From NCBI RefSeq assembly GCF_000828715.1, contig NZ_AP014583.1, forward strand, positions 2,478,001-2,542,000: a stretch of 64,000 nt of DNA, written 5' to 3'. The first letter of the stretch is position 1; each line of letters begins with the position of its first letter. Position numbers and translations under genes: made by a program. The notes under the pieces are model-generated. The model worked only from the letters and a program-made list of their open reading frames with translations. It was not told the DNA's origin and searched no databases. Positions 52,449 through 59,923 of the stretch are shown here, one piece after another. The DNA comes from Winogradskyella sp. PG-2. Its GTDB lineage: Bacteria > Bacteroidota > Bacteroidia > Flavobacteriales > Flavobacteriaceae.

Positions 52449-53300
52449 TTACACTTGACTAGGTCTGTAGCCAAATTTTTTTTCAAAAGCGTTAGAGAAA
52501 GAACCTAAACTATCGTAACCTACAGCCCAAGCGGCTTCTTGAATTGTTTTCTGTTCGTTTTTAATTAAATTGTAGGCTTTTTTTAAGCGTTCGTTTTGTA
52601 AATATTTGAAAACAGGAACGCCAAATTGTGCTTTAAATTCTATTTTAAGCTTACTAGTGTTTGTTCCAATTCTGTTGGCCAATTCTGTTAATGAAGGTGG
52701 ATTTTCTAAATCGGATAATAAAATTTCTTGAGCGAGATTGATTTTTTCTATTTGCGAAGTATCTAGTTTTGTGTTTTGTTGTTGTGCCAATTGTCCAAAA
52801 TAATGAGAAAGTAAAGCTGTGATATGGCTTTTATAAAACATCATTTTAATCTCACCTTCGTAAGTATTGCTGAAGAACTGTTCAACTAATTGAAACATTT
52901 CTGGGCTCATATTAAATACAGAACCTTCAACATAATGGTCTTTTGGGTGAATTAATTGGTATAAAAATTGTTCCAAGAATTGACCTTCACCATTAGGCAA
53001 TTTGTCTATGTTTCTTATTGTTGTAGCGATTACTAGACATTGCAGCGATTTTAGTTTGGAAACATGATGTTCAAATTCTACCATATTATCTGCATAAAAT
53101 GATAGTACCATACCTTTAGTGTGATGGAATTCTTTGGTTTTTCCATCAAATTTTACATTAAGACCAACATCACCTGCACCATAAAAGGCGATAGCTATTA
53201 CTGGCTCGTCAAAAAAACATGAATCTATTAAATTATTTTCGGCAGAAGCCTCTTCCAACAAGATTGTGTAATCATTTATATCTATTATTTCACGATTCAT
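52449..53300 (-). CDS. AraC-family transcriptional regulator
   Basis: A 283-residue regulator with an N-terminal effector or dimer domain (about 1-180) and a C-terminal AraC/XylS double helix-turn-helix: PPSLTELANRIGTNTSKLKIEFKAQFG in pieces, then RLKKAYNLIKN and VGYDSLGSFSNAFEKKFG ending YRPSQV. It resembles PchR-like regulators. First gene of the four-gene module with DUF5367, DUF1772 and NmrA-like genes, which it probably controls. Confidence 0.9.
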   Translation of the reverse strand: MNREIIDINDYTILLEEASAENNLIDSCFFDEPVIAIAFYGAGDVGLNVKFDGKTKEFHHTKGMVLSFYADNMVEFEHHVSKLKSLQCLVIATTIRNIDKLPNGEGQFLEQFLYQLIHPKDHYVEGSVFNMSPEMFQLVEQFFSNTYEGEIKMMFYKSHITALLSHYFGQLAQQQNTKLDTSQIEKINLAQEILLSDLENPPSLTELANRIGTNTSKLKIEFKAQFGVPVFKYLQNERLKKAYNLIKNEQKTIQEAAWAVGYDSLGSFSNAFEKKFGYRPSQV

Positions 53301-53336
53301 TCTTATGATTTATCTCAATCGAGTTTAATTATTGCC

Positions 53337-53566
53337 AACGCCCACTGTGTATGGCGTAGTGAGGCGCGCCTCACGGAAAGCCATTGTTGCGCCTGATTAG
53401 CTATACACGCTGTTGTGTGTAGTATCGTTCGGAGTTCTCGTAGACTCGACTAAATATACATAAAATTAGCGAGGTGCGACAAACAGTGGGCGTTGGTATG
53501 TAATTAGTAGAAGGGCAGCGTTTGGAAAACGCGATTCTACGTGCCGCAGGCAATTACATACCAACG
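53337..53566. repeat. Composite palindromic repeat, copy 5 (modules A+B)
   Basis: Same unit, with AAAATTAGCGAGG for AAAATTGGCGAGG. Outer and inner stems preserved. Module B uses the GTGCCGCAGG variant also seen in copy 3. Confidence 0.9.
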
Positions 53567-53692
53567 TGTTTATGTATGATTTCGTTACGTGTTTCAGCTA
53601 CTAATTTAACAAATACCAACCGTATAACTTATCCTCACAGATTTTAGTAAGTAGTCGAGTAGTAGCAATGAATTATACACGGTATTGGCTGT
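53567..53692. repeat. Secondary repeat module C, copy 2 (diverged)
   Basis: Follows module B as in copy 3: TGTTTATGTATGATTTCG to GAATTATACACGGTATTGG. The middle is clearly diverged from copy 1, while module A+B next to it is almost unchanged, so C evolves faster or has an older origin. Confidence 0.6.
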
Positions 53693-53742
53693 TCGTTTTT
53701 TCTTTAAAAAAGATGATTCTACTTTGATAAAATAAATGATGT

Positions 53743-54402
53743 TTATCTTTCAAACTCCTCAATATCCTTTAAAAAATTTAAGGCTTTCATTGTTTTTGTT
53801 CCAACAAAGAATCCTATAGTTTTTCTTACCCATTTAACATTTAAATTTTTATAATTTAATTTATTTAAAAACCAAATCATTGGAATAATTAATAAAGAAT
53901 TAACCATTAGATATTTTAAAACAAAATCGGAATCCATATTATTATATAAATCAATGTTGAATAAATAATCACTTCCAACAACAAGATAAGACCACCATAT
54001 TGGCGTAGATAGAAACATTAATTTTATAAATAACAGTCCGTGTGTATTTACCAGTTCTATTTTTTTTCCAATATCAACTATTGGTTTTGCAAAGTCAATT
54101 TGTTGTAACAAAACTACTTGCCCGATACTACCTGATAAGGCAATTAATGTAAAAACACCAACAATAATTCCACTAATTGCTAAATGGGTTTGACTCCAAT
54201 TTATTGCAATGTAATTCCCTATAAAAATTGCCAATAAAGAAAAAATTACAATTTCAATAATTCTGTAGTTAAGAATACTTTGTGTGCTCTTTTCTGATTT
54301 ATCTAAATTGATACTTTTTAAAGAGGCTACATTTAAACTTAATTTTTTATCTAGTTTAGTATCGTAAGCTGCTAATATTCTTTTTAATTCTTCGGCTTCC
54401 AT
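53743..54402 (-). CDS. Membrane protein downstream of ECF sigma factor, possible anti-sigma partner
   Basis: A 219-residue protein with a soluble N-terminus (MEAEELKRILAAYDTKLDKKLSLN in part) and four hydrophobic helices after about residue 45. The start lies 5 bp from the sigma-factor stop, indicating coupled translation. Position and the cytoplasmic N-terminal segment suggest an anti-sigma role, but no zinc-binding HxxxCxxC motif is present and no family is recognised. Confidence 0.65.
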   Translation of the reverse strand: MEAEELKRILAAYDTKLDKKLSLNVASLKSINLDKSEKSTQSILNYRIIEIVIFSLLAIFIGNYIAINWSQTHLAISGIIVGVFTLIALSGSIGQVVLLQQIDFAKPIVDIGKKIELVNTHGLLFIKLMFLSTPIWWSYLVVGSDYLFNIDLYNNMDSDFVLKYLMVNSLLIIPMIWFLNKLNYKNLNVKWVRKTIGFFVGTKTMKALNFLKDIEEFER

Positions 54403-54406
54403 AATG

Positions 54407-54915
54407 TTATATGATTTGAAATTCTTTTTTCAATTTTAATTTTATTCTACTAATTTTTGTGGCGACATTCGTTTTAGTAATACCTAGTATCTCTGCAATT
54501 TCTTCATAACTTTTCTCTTCTAAATACAATAGCATTAAGGCTTTATTTAGCTCGTTTAAATTATGAATGAATTCTTGTAATAACTTTAAGTGATGATCTA
54601 ATTCTGTTTGCTCTTCACTTGTATCTTCTTCTATTTTAAAAATAGATTCTTCATGATAAAAGTCATTTTTAATAGACCATTTTTTTCTTTTCTATAAAAA
54701 GAGATCGCAACGTTTAGGGCAATTCTATACATCCAAGTAGAGTATTTATAATCGCTATTATAATTATCAAATGAATTCCATAACTGGATAATAATTTCTT
54801 GTTCTAAATCTTTTCTATCCTCTTTGTTTTGGCAATAAGAGTTCACAATTTTATAAATGATTTTTTTATGCTCATCTATAGTTCTTATGAATTGTTCTTT
54901 TTTATTTACCATCAT
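54407..54915 (-). pseudogene. ECF-type sigma factor, frame broken in a homopolymer
   Basis: The first frame gives region 2 of a sigma-70 ECF factor (DLEQEIIIQLWNSFDNY, YSTWMYRIALNVAISFYRK) then goes out of frame. One extra base in the 7-T run 54680-54686 (A run on the coding strand) restores KKWSIKNDFYHEES..., a linker and region 4 (YEEIAEILGITKTNVATKIS) to a stop at 54407-54409. The restored length of about 168 residues is normal for the family. Probably functional if the deficit is an assembly error. Start ATG at 54915 or 54912. Confidence 0.85.
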
Positions 54916-54930
54916 TTTTAAGTGATTACA

Positions 54931-55971
54931 CTATTGTAATTTATGATTTTTTGTCCAAAGTGAAATTACTTCCATTGTTTTCTTGTTATGACAAACTCCA
55001 TTATGAGTTTCACCTTCTATAATAGCTACTTTTCCTTTACTATTTTTGGTTACTGCTGATGTGAATTTAGTCGTATCGAAAGCTTCATCTTTACTTCCAA
55101 CAACAACCAATAAAGGTTTGTTTATGGCATTTAATCCTTTTTTATAATCTAATGGCGACATACTTTCGTTTGCACGATAACTATATTTTGTAACTGGCAT
55201 GGATTCTGGAAGATTAAAAAACAATACTGGAAGATTATTATGTGTTGTATCTCCAATAGCATTCATCATTTTTAATCCAATAATTCTATTTATATGTAGT
55301 TTGATAAAAGCTTGTTCTTCTACTGAATTTGTTGCCTTTAAAGTTGGAGAGTTTACACCTAAATGAGGAGCAAATAAAAGATATCCATCAATTTTAGGAT
55401 TAGTTTGTTTCATAGCATATCGCAAAATTATTCCGCCACCCATTGAGTGTCCTGCAAGAATTATTTTTTGATTCGGTTTTTCTTTTTTAATCGCCGAAAT
55501 AACATCTTCTAAATCATCTGCATATTGATTGATATAATCTACATCGCCAGGTTTTCCATCTGATTGTCCGTGACCTCTAAAATCTAAAGCTACAACTTCA
55601 CTATTCGTTGCTTCTTTTAATAATCCAGCCGTTTGGTTCATTAAATATGAGCTAGAAAGGATTCCGTGAAGTAATATGATTGTTACTTTACTTTTATTTT
55701 TATAGACATAAGAAAATAATTTCTTTCCGTCTCTCATACTAAACTCCTGAGGAACGTTTTTATAAGTCTGTTCAAATCCTAAATCAGCAATTGCTTCTGG
55801 CGTCATAGGATTAGGAACTATATCTGGACTAAACGTTGGATTTGGTAAGTTGATAAGGTTTATAATTTCATTTTGAACTTTCTCAAATTGCTTTGAATCA
55901 TTTTGTGCTATGCCAGAATTACTTGTAATATAAAGTGCTACTAAAATGATTTTAAAAAATAGCGTTTTCAT
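54931..55971 (-). CDS. Exported alpha/beta hydrolase
   Basis: 346 residues from ATG 55971 (MKTLFFKIILVALY), with a Sec signal ending near GIAQ; a longer upstream start would bury the signal. The hydrolase fold shows ILLHGILSSS (oxyanion region), DFRGHGQS, nucleophile Ser in GHSMGGG, Asp in VVGSKDEAFD and His in EGETHNGV. Resembles monoacylglycerol-lipase-like serine hydrolases. It lies 15 bp upstream of the sigma gene start and may be a separate unit or its operon head. Confidence 0.85.
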   Translation of the reverse strand: MKTLFFKIILVALYITSNSGIAQNDSKQFEKVQNEIINLINLPNPTFSPDIVPNPMTPEAIADLGFEQTYKNVPQEFSMRDGKKLFSYVYKNKSKVTIILLHGILSSSYLMNQTAGLLKEATNSEVVALDFRGHGQSDGKPGDVDYINQYADDLEDVISAIKKEKPNQKIILAGHSMGGGIILRYAMKQTNPKIDGYLLFAPHLGVNSPTLKATNSVEEQAFIKLHINRIIGLKMMNAIGDTTHNNLPVLFFNLPESMPVTKYSYRANESMSPLDYKKGLNAINKPLLVVVGSKDEAFDTTKFTSAVTKNSKGKVAIIEGETHNGVCHNKKTMEVISLWTKNHKLQ

Positions 55972-56036
55972 TACTTTGATTGTTTTATATATTATTCGCA
56001 ATGCAGGATAAAAAATCACACTTTTTTAGAAAAAAA

Positions 56037-56498
56037 TTATAAATAATAAGAAAGAGCATTGATAAGAGTTCCCATAATTAAACTAGAAACTCCTTCTTTT
56101 AGGGATAAATGTTTTTGGTTAATAGTGTCTGAATAAGCAATCCATAAGGCTAGTAATGCAATAGAAAAAAATATTACGACAATATAGATTGGAAAATCAA
56201 TAGAAATTAAACCAAACCAACTGAACACAATTTCTTCAAGTACAGTAAATCCGAATAAGGCTAAAACTGGATTAGATTTTATTGGCTTTATAATTAATAA
56301 AACACCTCCATACAAAAGAATAAAACAAAGAATTAGAGGTAATATTTGATTAAAATAGGATAAGCTGAAATAACTCTTAAAAGAATAATCAAAATATTCT
56401 TTTAAATTAATATTTAAGTCTGATTGTATTAAGAAGATTATGCTAAATAGAATTGCTATAACTGAAAATACAATTCCGATAATTTTTCTAGTTGCCAT
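56037..56498 (-). CDS. Four-helix membrane protein of unknown function
   Basis: A 153-residue hydrophobic protein with about four helices (residues 7-24, 48-68, 76-110, 112-125) and a charged C-terminal segment. No family recognised. It precedes the alpha/beta hydrolase gene by 65 bp on the same strand. Confidence 0.65.
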   Translation of the reverse strand: MATRKIIGIVFSVIAILFSIIFLIQSDLNINLKEYFDYSFKSYFSLSYFNQILPLILCFILLYGGVLLIIKPIKSNPVLALFGFTVLEEIVFSWFGLISIDFPIYIVVIFFSIALLALWIAYSDTINQKHLSLKEGVSSLIMGTLINALSYYL

Positions 56499-56626
56499 AT
56501 TATAATAAGTTAGTTTACTTATTATTCGCTAACTTTTTAAAAAATCACACTTTCAGGAATTTTTATTCAATTTTTTTATTTTTTGGTTATTGCAAGAAGG
56601 AGAATAAGAGTTTTGAACGAAATGTT

Positions 56627-56686
56627 GGAATGTAATTAGTAGAAGGGCAGCGTTTGGAAAACGCGATTCTACGTGCCGCAGACAAT
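56627..56686. repeat. Composite repeat copy 6, module B only, left part (interrupted by IS)
   Basis: GGAATGTAATTAGTAGAAGG... to GCAGACAAT, the first 60 bases of module B without module A. The remaining bases TACATACCAACG resume at 57990-58001 after the insertion sequence. Removing the element and one AAT rebuilds an intact module B. Confidence 0.88.
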
Positions 56687-56724
56687 TGTCTTGTCCTGAA
56701 ATATGGCTACAGGTTAAAATTGAA

Positions 56725-57594
56725 TTAAGCTGATAATTTATATACCATATTTGGTATTTTATAATCTAAAGATAAGTGTAATCTTATTTCGTTGTATAAG
56801 TTAATTGCATTTTTTGTGGCTCTTTTCGCGTGAGCGACGTCTGTAAAGGTTTGATCAAGATAAAATTCATCTTTTAAAATCCCGTTAACTCTCTCTGCCA
56901 TTGCGTTTTCATAACAATGATTTTTCTCTGTCATACTAATGTCTATTTTTTTTCTTTTAAGTATTTGTGTGTATACATTGCTACAATATTGAATACCTCT
57001 GTCTGAATGATGAATAAGTTGTTTAATATCTTTCGCTTGATATATAGCTTTATTAAGCGCTCTAACACATCCTTTAAGTTCTAGGCTGTCACTAAGGTCG
57101 TATCCTACTATTTTACGAGAATACATGTCCGTAATTAGTGCCAGATAACAAAATCCTTTTACGGTTCTAATGTATGTAATATCAGAAGCCCAAACTTGAT
57201 TAGGTTTTGTGATTTCTATATCTTTTATAATGTTCTTATACTTATAAAAACGATGATAAGAATTAGTTGTTTTGGCACTAGTTTTCTTTCTAAGTGTAAG
57301 CATATTGTGTTTTCTAAGGACATTGAATAGTGTATCTCTACCGACTTTAAGGTTGGCCTTTGTAAATTCCTTATCTAATGATATCTTAAGTTTACGTACG
57401 CCTTCTCTAGGAAGGGATTTGCGTCTTTTTCGGACTATGTTAATAATCTTTTGTTCTAGTTTTAAACGGTTGTCAGCTCTAGATTTGTATTTATAATACG
57501 CATCACGTTTAAGTCCGAAACAATGAGTTATAGTCGTTAAAGAAGCAAATTCCTTAGATTTTTCTTTAGCTTTGATTAGGGCTTTATACTTAAC
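56725..57594 (-). CDS. IS3-family transposase OrfB (made as OrfAB fusion)
   Basis: The frame from 57594 down to 56725 is open for about 289 residues. It lacks a good start of its own and is reached by -1 frameshift from orfA. The DDE catalytic domain is complete: WASDITYIR (first Asp), HHSDRGIQYCS (second Asp) and NCHYENAMAERVNG-type segment with Glu (here ENAMAERVNGIL). An internal ATG at 57303 gives only a shorter form. Length and motifs indicate a potentially active element. Confidence 0.92.
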   Translation of the reverse strand, partial: VKYKALIKAKEKSKEFASLTTITHCFGLKRDAYYKYKSRADNRLKLEQKIINIVRKRRKSLPREGVRKLKISLDKEFTKANLKVGRDTLFNVLRKHNMLTLRKKTSAKTTNSYHRFYKYKNIIKDIEITKPNQVWASDITYIRTVKGFCYLALITDMYSRKIVGYDLSDSLELKGCVRALNKAIYQAKDIKQLIHHSDRGIQYCSNVYTQILKRKKIDISMTEKNHCYENAMAERVNGILKDEFYLDQTFTDVAHAKRATKNAINLYNEIRLHLSLDYKIPNMVYKLSA

Positions 57595-57947
57595 TTTTTT
57601 TTTAGTTCAGCGATAGATTTGTAACCTAGATCTTCAGCTGCTACTTCAAGATAACAATCCTTTACCATAGCATCGAGATCCTTTTTAAGTAGTAGCTTTT
57701 TAAGCTGTTCAACCTCTTTTTGAAGTGCCTTAATTCTAGATATTTCGTCTTTTGTTTCCACTTTTACTCTGGTGTTCATTAAGTCTTTACGATTATACTT
57801 TTTAATCCACACATTTACTGTTGTAGGTGCAATAGAGTAGAGTTTACAAAGTTCGCTTTTTGTGTGTTTTCCGGTTGTAAGTTCGGCTAAAATTTTCAGT
57901 TTAAAAGGTTCTGAATACCGTCTAATTACTTTGTCATTTTTATACAT
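57576..57947 (-). CDS. IS3-family OrfA (helix-turn-helix protein)
   Basis: A 123-residue DNA-binding component with KLKILAELTTGKHTKSELCK and LYSIAPTTVNVWIKKY forming the helix-turn-helix, then a leucine-zipper-like coiled coil (ISRIKALQKEVEQLKKLLL). It ends 19 bases after the slippery site, overlapping the orfB frame. Confidence 0.92.
   Translation of the reverse strand: MYKNDKVIRRYSEPFKLKILAELTTGKHTKSELCKLYSIAPTTVNVWIKKYNRKDLMNTRVKVETKDEISRIKALQKEVEQLKKLLLKKDLDAMVKDCYLEVAAEDLGYKSIAELKKKLSIKP
57592..57606 (-). other. Candidate -1 programmed frameshift site of the IS
   Basis: On the minus strand CTA followed by AAA AAA AAG contains the slippery heptamer A_AAA_AAG (nine A residues, complement of 57595-57603). 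Slipping back one base joins OrfA to OrfB. One extra A would also join the frames, so a homopolymer miscall is an alternative reading. Confidence 0.75.
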
Positions 57948-57989
57948 AATGTTTAAAATTATGTAGCCTTTATTCAGGACGGGTCAAAT

Positions 57990-58001
57990 TACATACCAAC
58001 G
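57990..58001. repeat. Composite repeat copy 6, module B right end
   Basis: TACATACCAACG, the 3' arm of module B resuming after the IS3-family element. Confidence 0.85.
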
Positions 58002-58136
58002 GTCTCGTATAACCGTCAGTTTCGGGATTAAAGTTACTTCTTTTAGGTTAAGCAGGAACGCTCGCAATTCCGAATGGATTCGTGCGTAGTCGAATCCGCC
58101 GTAATTGCGGTTATACATTGTTGTGCTTTCGTTATT
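58002..58136. repeat. Secondary repeat module E
   Basis: Follows module B: GTCTCGTATAACCGTCAG ... GCGGTTATACATTGTTGTGC. Ends are inverted (GTATAACCG / CGGTTATAC), and an inner CGGAATT-type pairing (GCAATTCCGAATGGATTCG) is present. A third kind of secondary module in the same slot as C and D. Confidence 0.65.
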
Positions 58137-58155
58137 TTTGCGTAAGATTACTTAT

Positions 58156-58344
58156 TTAATAAAACAACAGCCTCACGCGATAAGGCATTAATACCTCGTC
58201 AGGATGATTTGAATTGAATGGTTCAAAATAGCTAGAGAGGTCTACAGCTGAAATAAATACAGTATTCTCTTCTAGAGATGGGTCATTTAATTCCTCTAGA
58301 GAGCAGGAAATTAGTGTCAAACTCAAAAGGGATAAAGTAAAGCT
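58156..58344 (-). pseudogene. Fragment of a small lipoprotein gene
   Basis: An open frame without a convincing start reads TLSLLSLTLISCSLEELNDP and continues SLEENTVFISAVDLSSYFEP to a stop at 58156-58158. A hydrophobic leader with lipobox LISC and an acidic mature part are clear lipoprotein features. An in-frame TAG at 58345-58347 cuts off the N-terminus. Probably a truncated remnant between the repeat and the DUF6090 gene. Confidence 0.45.
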
Positions 58345-58371
58345 CTAAATAAAGTATTTTAGATAATTTTA

Positions 58372-59427
58372 TTAGTCATTTACTTTGGTATAATAAGCAT
58401 AAGCGCTTTTACTTCCTGATACATAAAACTCTATATTTTTTGATTTATTAAACGTGATATTAGTCAGCACGTTATTAGTCTCCAACACACCCAAAAAAGT
58501 GTTTTTATCATGCCAATAATATTTAAATTCAGGAAAGTTTTCTCCATAAACTTTCAACATATTGTCATTTTTCCTGAGTTCTATGATTTTTGGAGATAAA
58601 GGACTAACTGATTCCTTTAATTTGTATTTTCCAAGAATATTCATTCCGTCTATAGAATCTATAGCAGATTCGAAACTAGGGGTATAGGGTATATAATCAT
58701 CAATATTCAGAATTTTGGAAATTTCATTGTGTACATAAATAGCTTTTCGTTTGTAGCCTTCAGTCGCAAAAAAAACATTTTTAATACCATTCATATACTT
58801 TAATAATTGTTTTTTAAACTCCAAATCTCGCATGTAATAGTTCTTTGCTTCATCTGGTAACCCCATTTTTATACTCTCTACATGCCAATCAAAACTATTG
58901 ACCTCATCGAGATTTTCCAAAACAGTTGATTTTATCCTTGCATTATTATCTTGGACCTCCATTCTTCTTTTATCATATAAAACTTTTAAATCATTTGAAA
59001 TAGAATTGTATTTAGTTGGCATGTTGTCTAGGTTTCTATTAAAATTAATATAGCCATTATTAGAGGTTTTGAATGTTATCTCATAATATACAATTTCGAA
59101 AGGTTTCCTCTTGTCAGGGAAACCAAACATTTCATAGGGAGTAAGCTTATTCCATAATAATAGCCTAGCAATTGAGTCACAGGTGATAAATGTATTAACA
59201 ACCTCTTTAGATGATTCAATATCTTTTTTCAAATCCCTTTGAATTTCCTTTAAAATAACCTCTGCTTTTTTCTCGTAAATTCTTTCTTGATTCTCATTAT
59301 TAATCCAAAGTGCAATCAAAATTCCAATAACCACAAGTATGATTTCGCCGATTGCATAAATCAGATACTTACTGAACTTGTTTTCAGAGAGTGATTTTTG
59401 TCTAATGTTTCTAAAGAACTTTATCAT
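58372..59427 (-). CDS. DUF6090 family membrane-anchored protein
   Basis: A 351-residue protein with the family start MIKFFRNIRQKSLSENKFSK and helix YAIGEIILVVIGILIALWIN, then coiled-coil-like NQERIYEKKAEVILKEIQRDL and a long extracytoplasmic domain. These proteins are common, often in multiple copies, in Flavobacteriia; function unknown. Complete frame. Confidence 0.85.
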   Translation of the reverse strand: MIKFFRNIRQKSLSENKFSKYLIYAIGEIILVVIGILIALWINNENQERIYEKKAEVILKEIQRDLKKDIESSKEVVNTFITCDSIARLLLWNKLTPYEMFGFPDKRKPFEIVYYEITFKTSNNGYINFNRNLDNMPTKYNSISNDLKVLYDKRRMEVQDNNARIKSTVLENLDEVNSFDWHVESIKMGLPDEAKNYYMRDLEFKKQLLKYMNGIKNVFFATEGYKRKAIYVHNEISKILNIDDYIPYTPSFESAIDSIDGMNILGKYKLKESVSPLSPKIIELRKNDNMLKVYGENFPEFKYYWHDKNTFLGVLETNNVLTNITFNKSKNIEFYVSGSKSAYAYYTKVND

Positions 59428-59452
59428 TGGTAAACGATTTGTATTAATGTCT

Positions 59453-59483
59453 AGTCCTGAAATATGGCTACAGGTTAAAATTG
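59453..59483. mobile_element. Solo left end of the IS3-family element
   Basis: 31 bases from GTCCTGAAATATGGCTACAG onward are identical to the left end of the IS at 56687, including GTTAAAATTGA, then the match stops. No transposase follows. It abuts a module C remnant, so it is a relic of a second insertion or of a rearrangement between copies. Confidence 0.8.
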
Positions 59484-59487
59484 ATTT

Positions 59488-59580
59488 TTAAGCAACTAAA
59501 TTAGTAAACAAATACGAACCTGAGAAAATTCCGAAGGAATTTCCAAGTAGGCGAGTACTAGCAATAGTTTTTTATTTTTT
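59488..59580. repeat. Remnant of secondary module C
   Basis: TTAAGCAACTAAATTAGTAAA matches the middle of module C at 48978, and a hairpin AAATTCC-GAA-GGAATTT and GTAGGCGAGTACTAGCAAT follow in the same order. The outer ends are missing, truncated by the solo IS end. Confidence 0.6.
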
Positions 59581-59923
59581 GTCATTTACTTAATATTCCA
59601 ATATATAGTGGGGTAAAGAAAAATATATTAAATTTCTACGTTGCTATTGTTACATTTTAGGTGTTTTATACTCTATTTGCAATACACTAAAACACACCAA
59701 AGAAAACTATCTTGTAAATTATTATTATGGAAATTTAAGCATGTAAAACATTTCTGTAATGTAAAGTGTTTGTTTCATAATTAATATTAGATAACATTGT
59801 TCATTTCATATTTAAAGTATGATTAGAATTTCAATTATTAGGGGGCAAATTTGCCAGTTTTTTTTAAAATATTTCTATCATTTTCGCGTTAGATTGGTAT
59901 TTGTTTTATGTTTATTTATAAAC
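59581..59923. other. Gene-free AT-rich stretch after the CHAT gene
   Basis: About 340 bases, strongly AT-rich, downstream of the minus-strand CHAT gene. No open frame with coding character, no repeat module and no clear terminator hairpin were found. Confidence 0.5.

Larger units (their letters stand above)
56687..57986. mobile_element. IS3-family insertion sequence, 1300 bp
   Basis: Ends are TGTCTTGTCCTGAAATATGG and the complement of the right end TGACCCGTCCTGAATAAAGG, imperfect terminal inverted repeats that continue with GCTACA and carry TG...CA tips. Flanked by a 3-bp direct repeat AAT (56684-56686 and 57987-57989). Contains orfA and orfB on the minus strand with a candidate frameshift site. 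Inserted in module B of a composite repeat. Confidence 0.93.

Noticed and set aside
43713..53566. CRISPR array
   Set aside because: Repeats are about 230 bp with gene-sized spacers and no cas genes; not CRISPR.
56725..57303. Short stand-alone transposase of 192 residues
   Set aside because: The same frame is open upstream to the slippery site; the real product is the longer OrfAB fusion.
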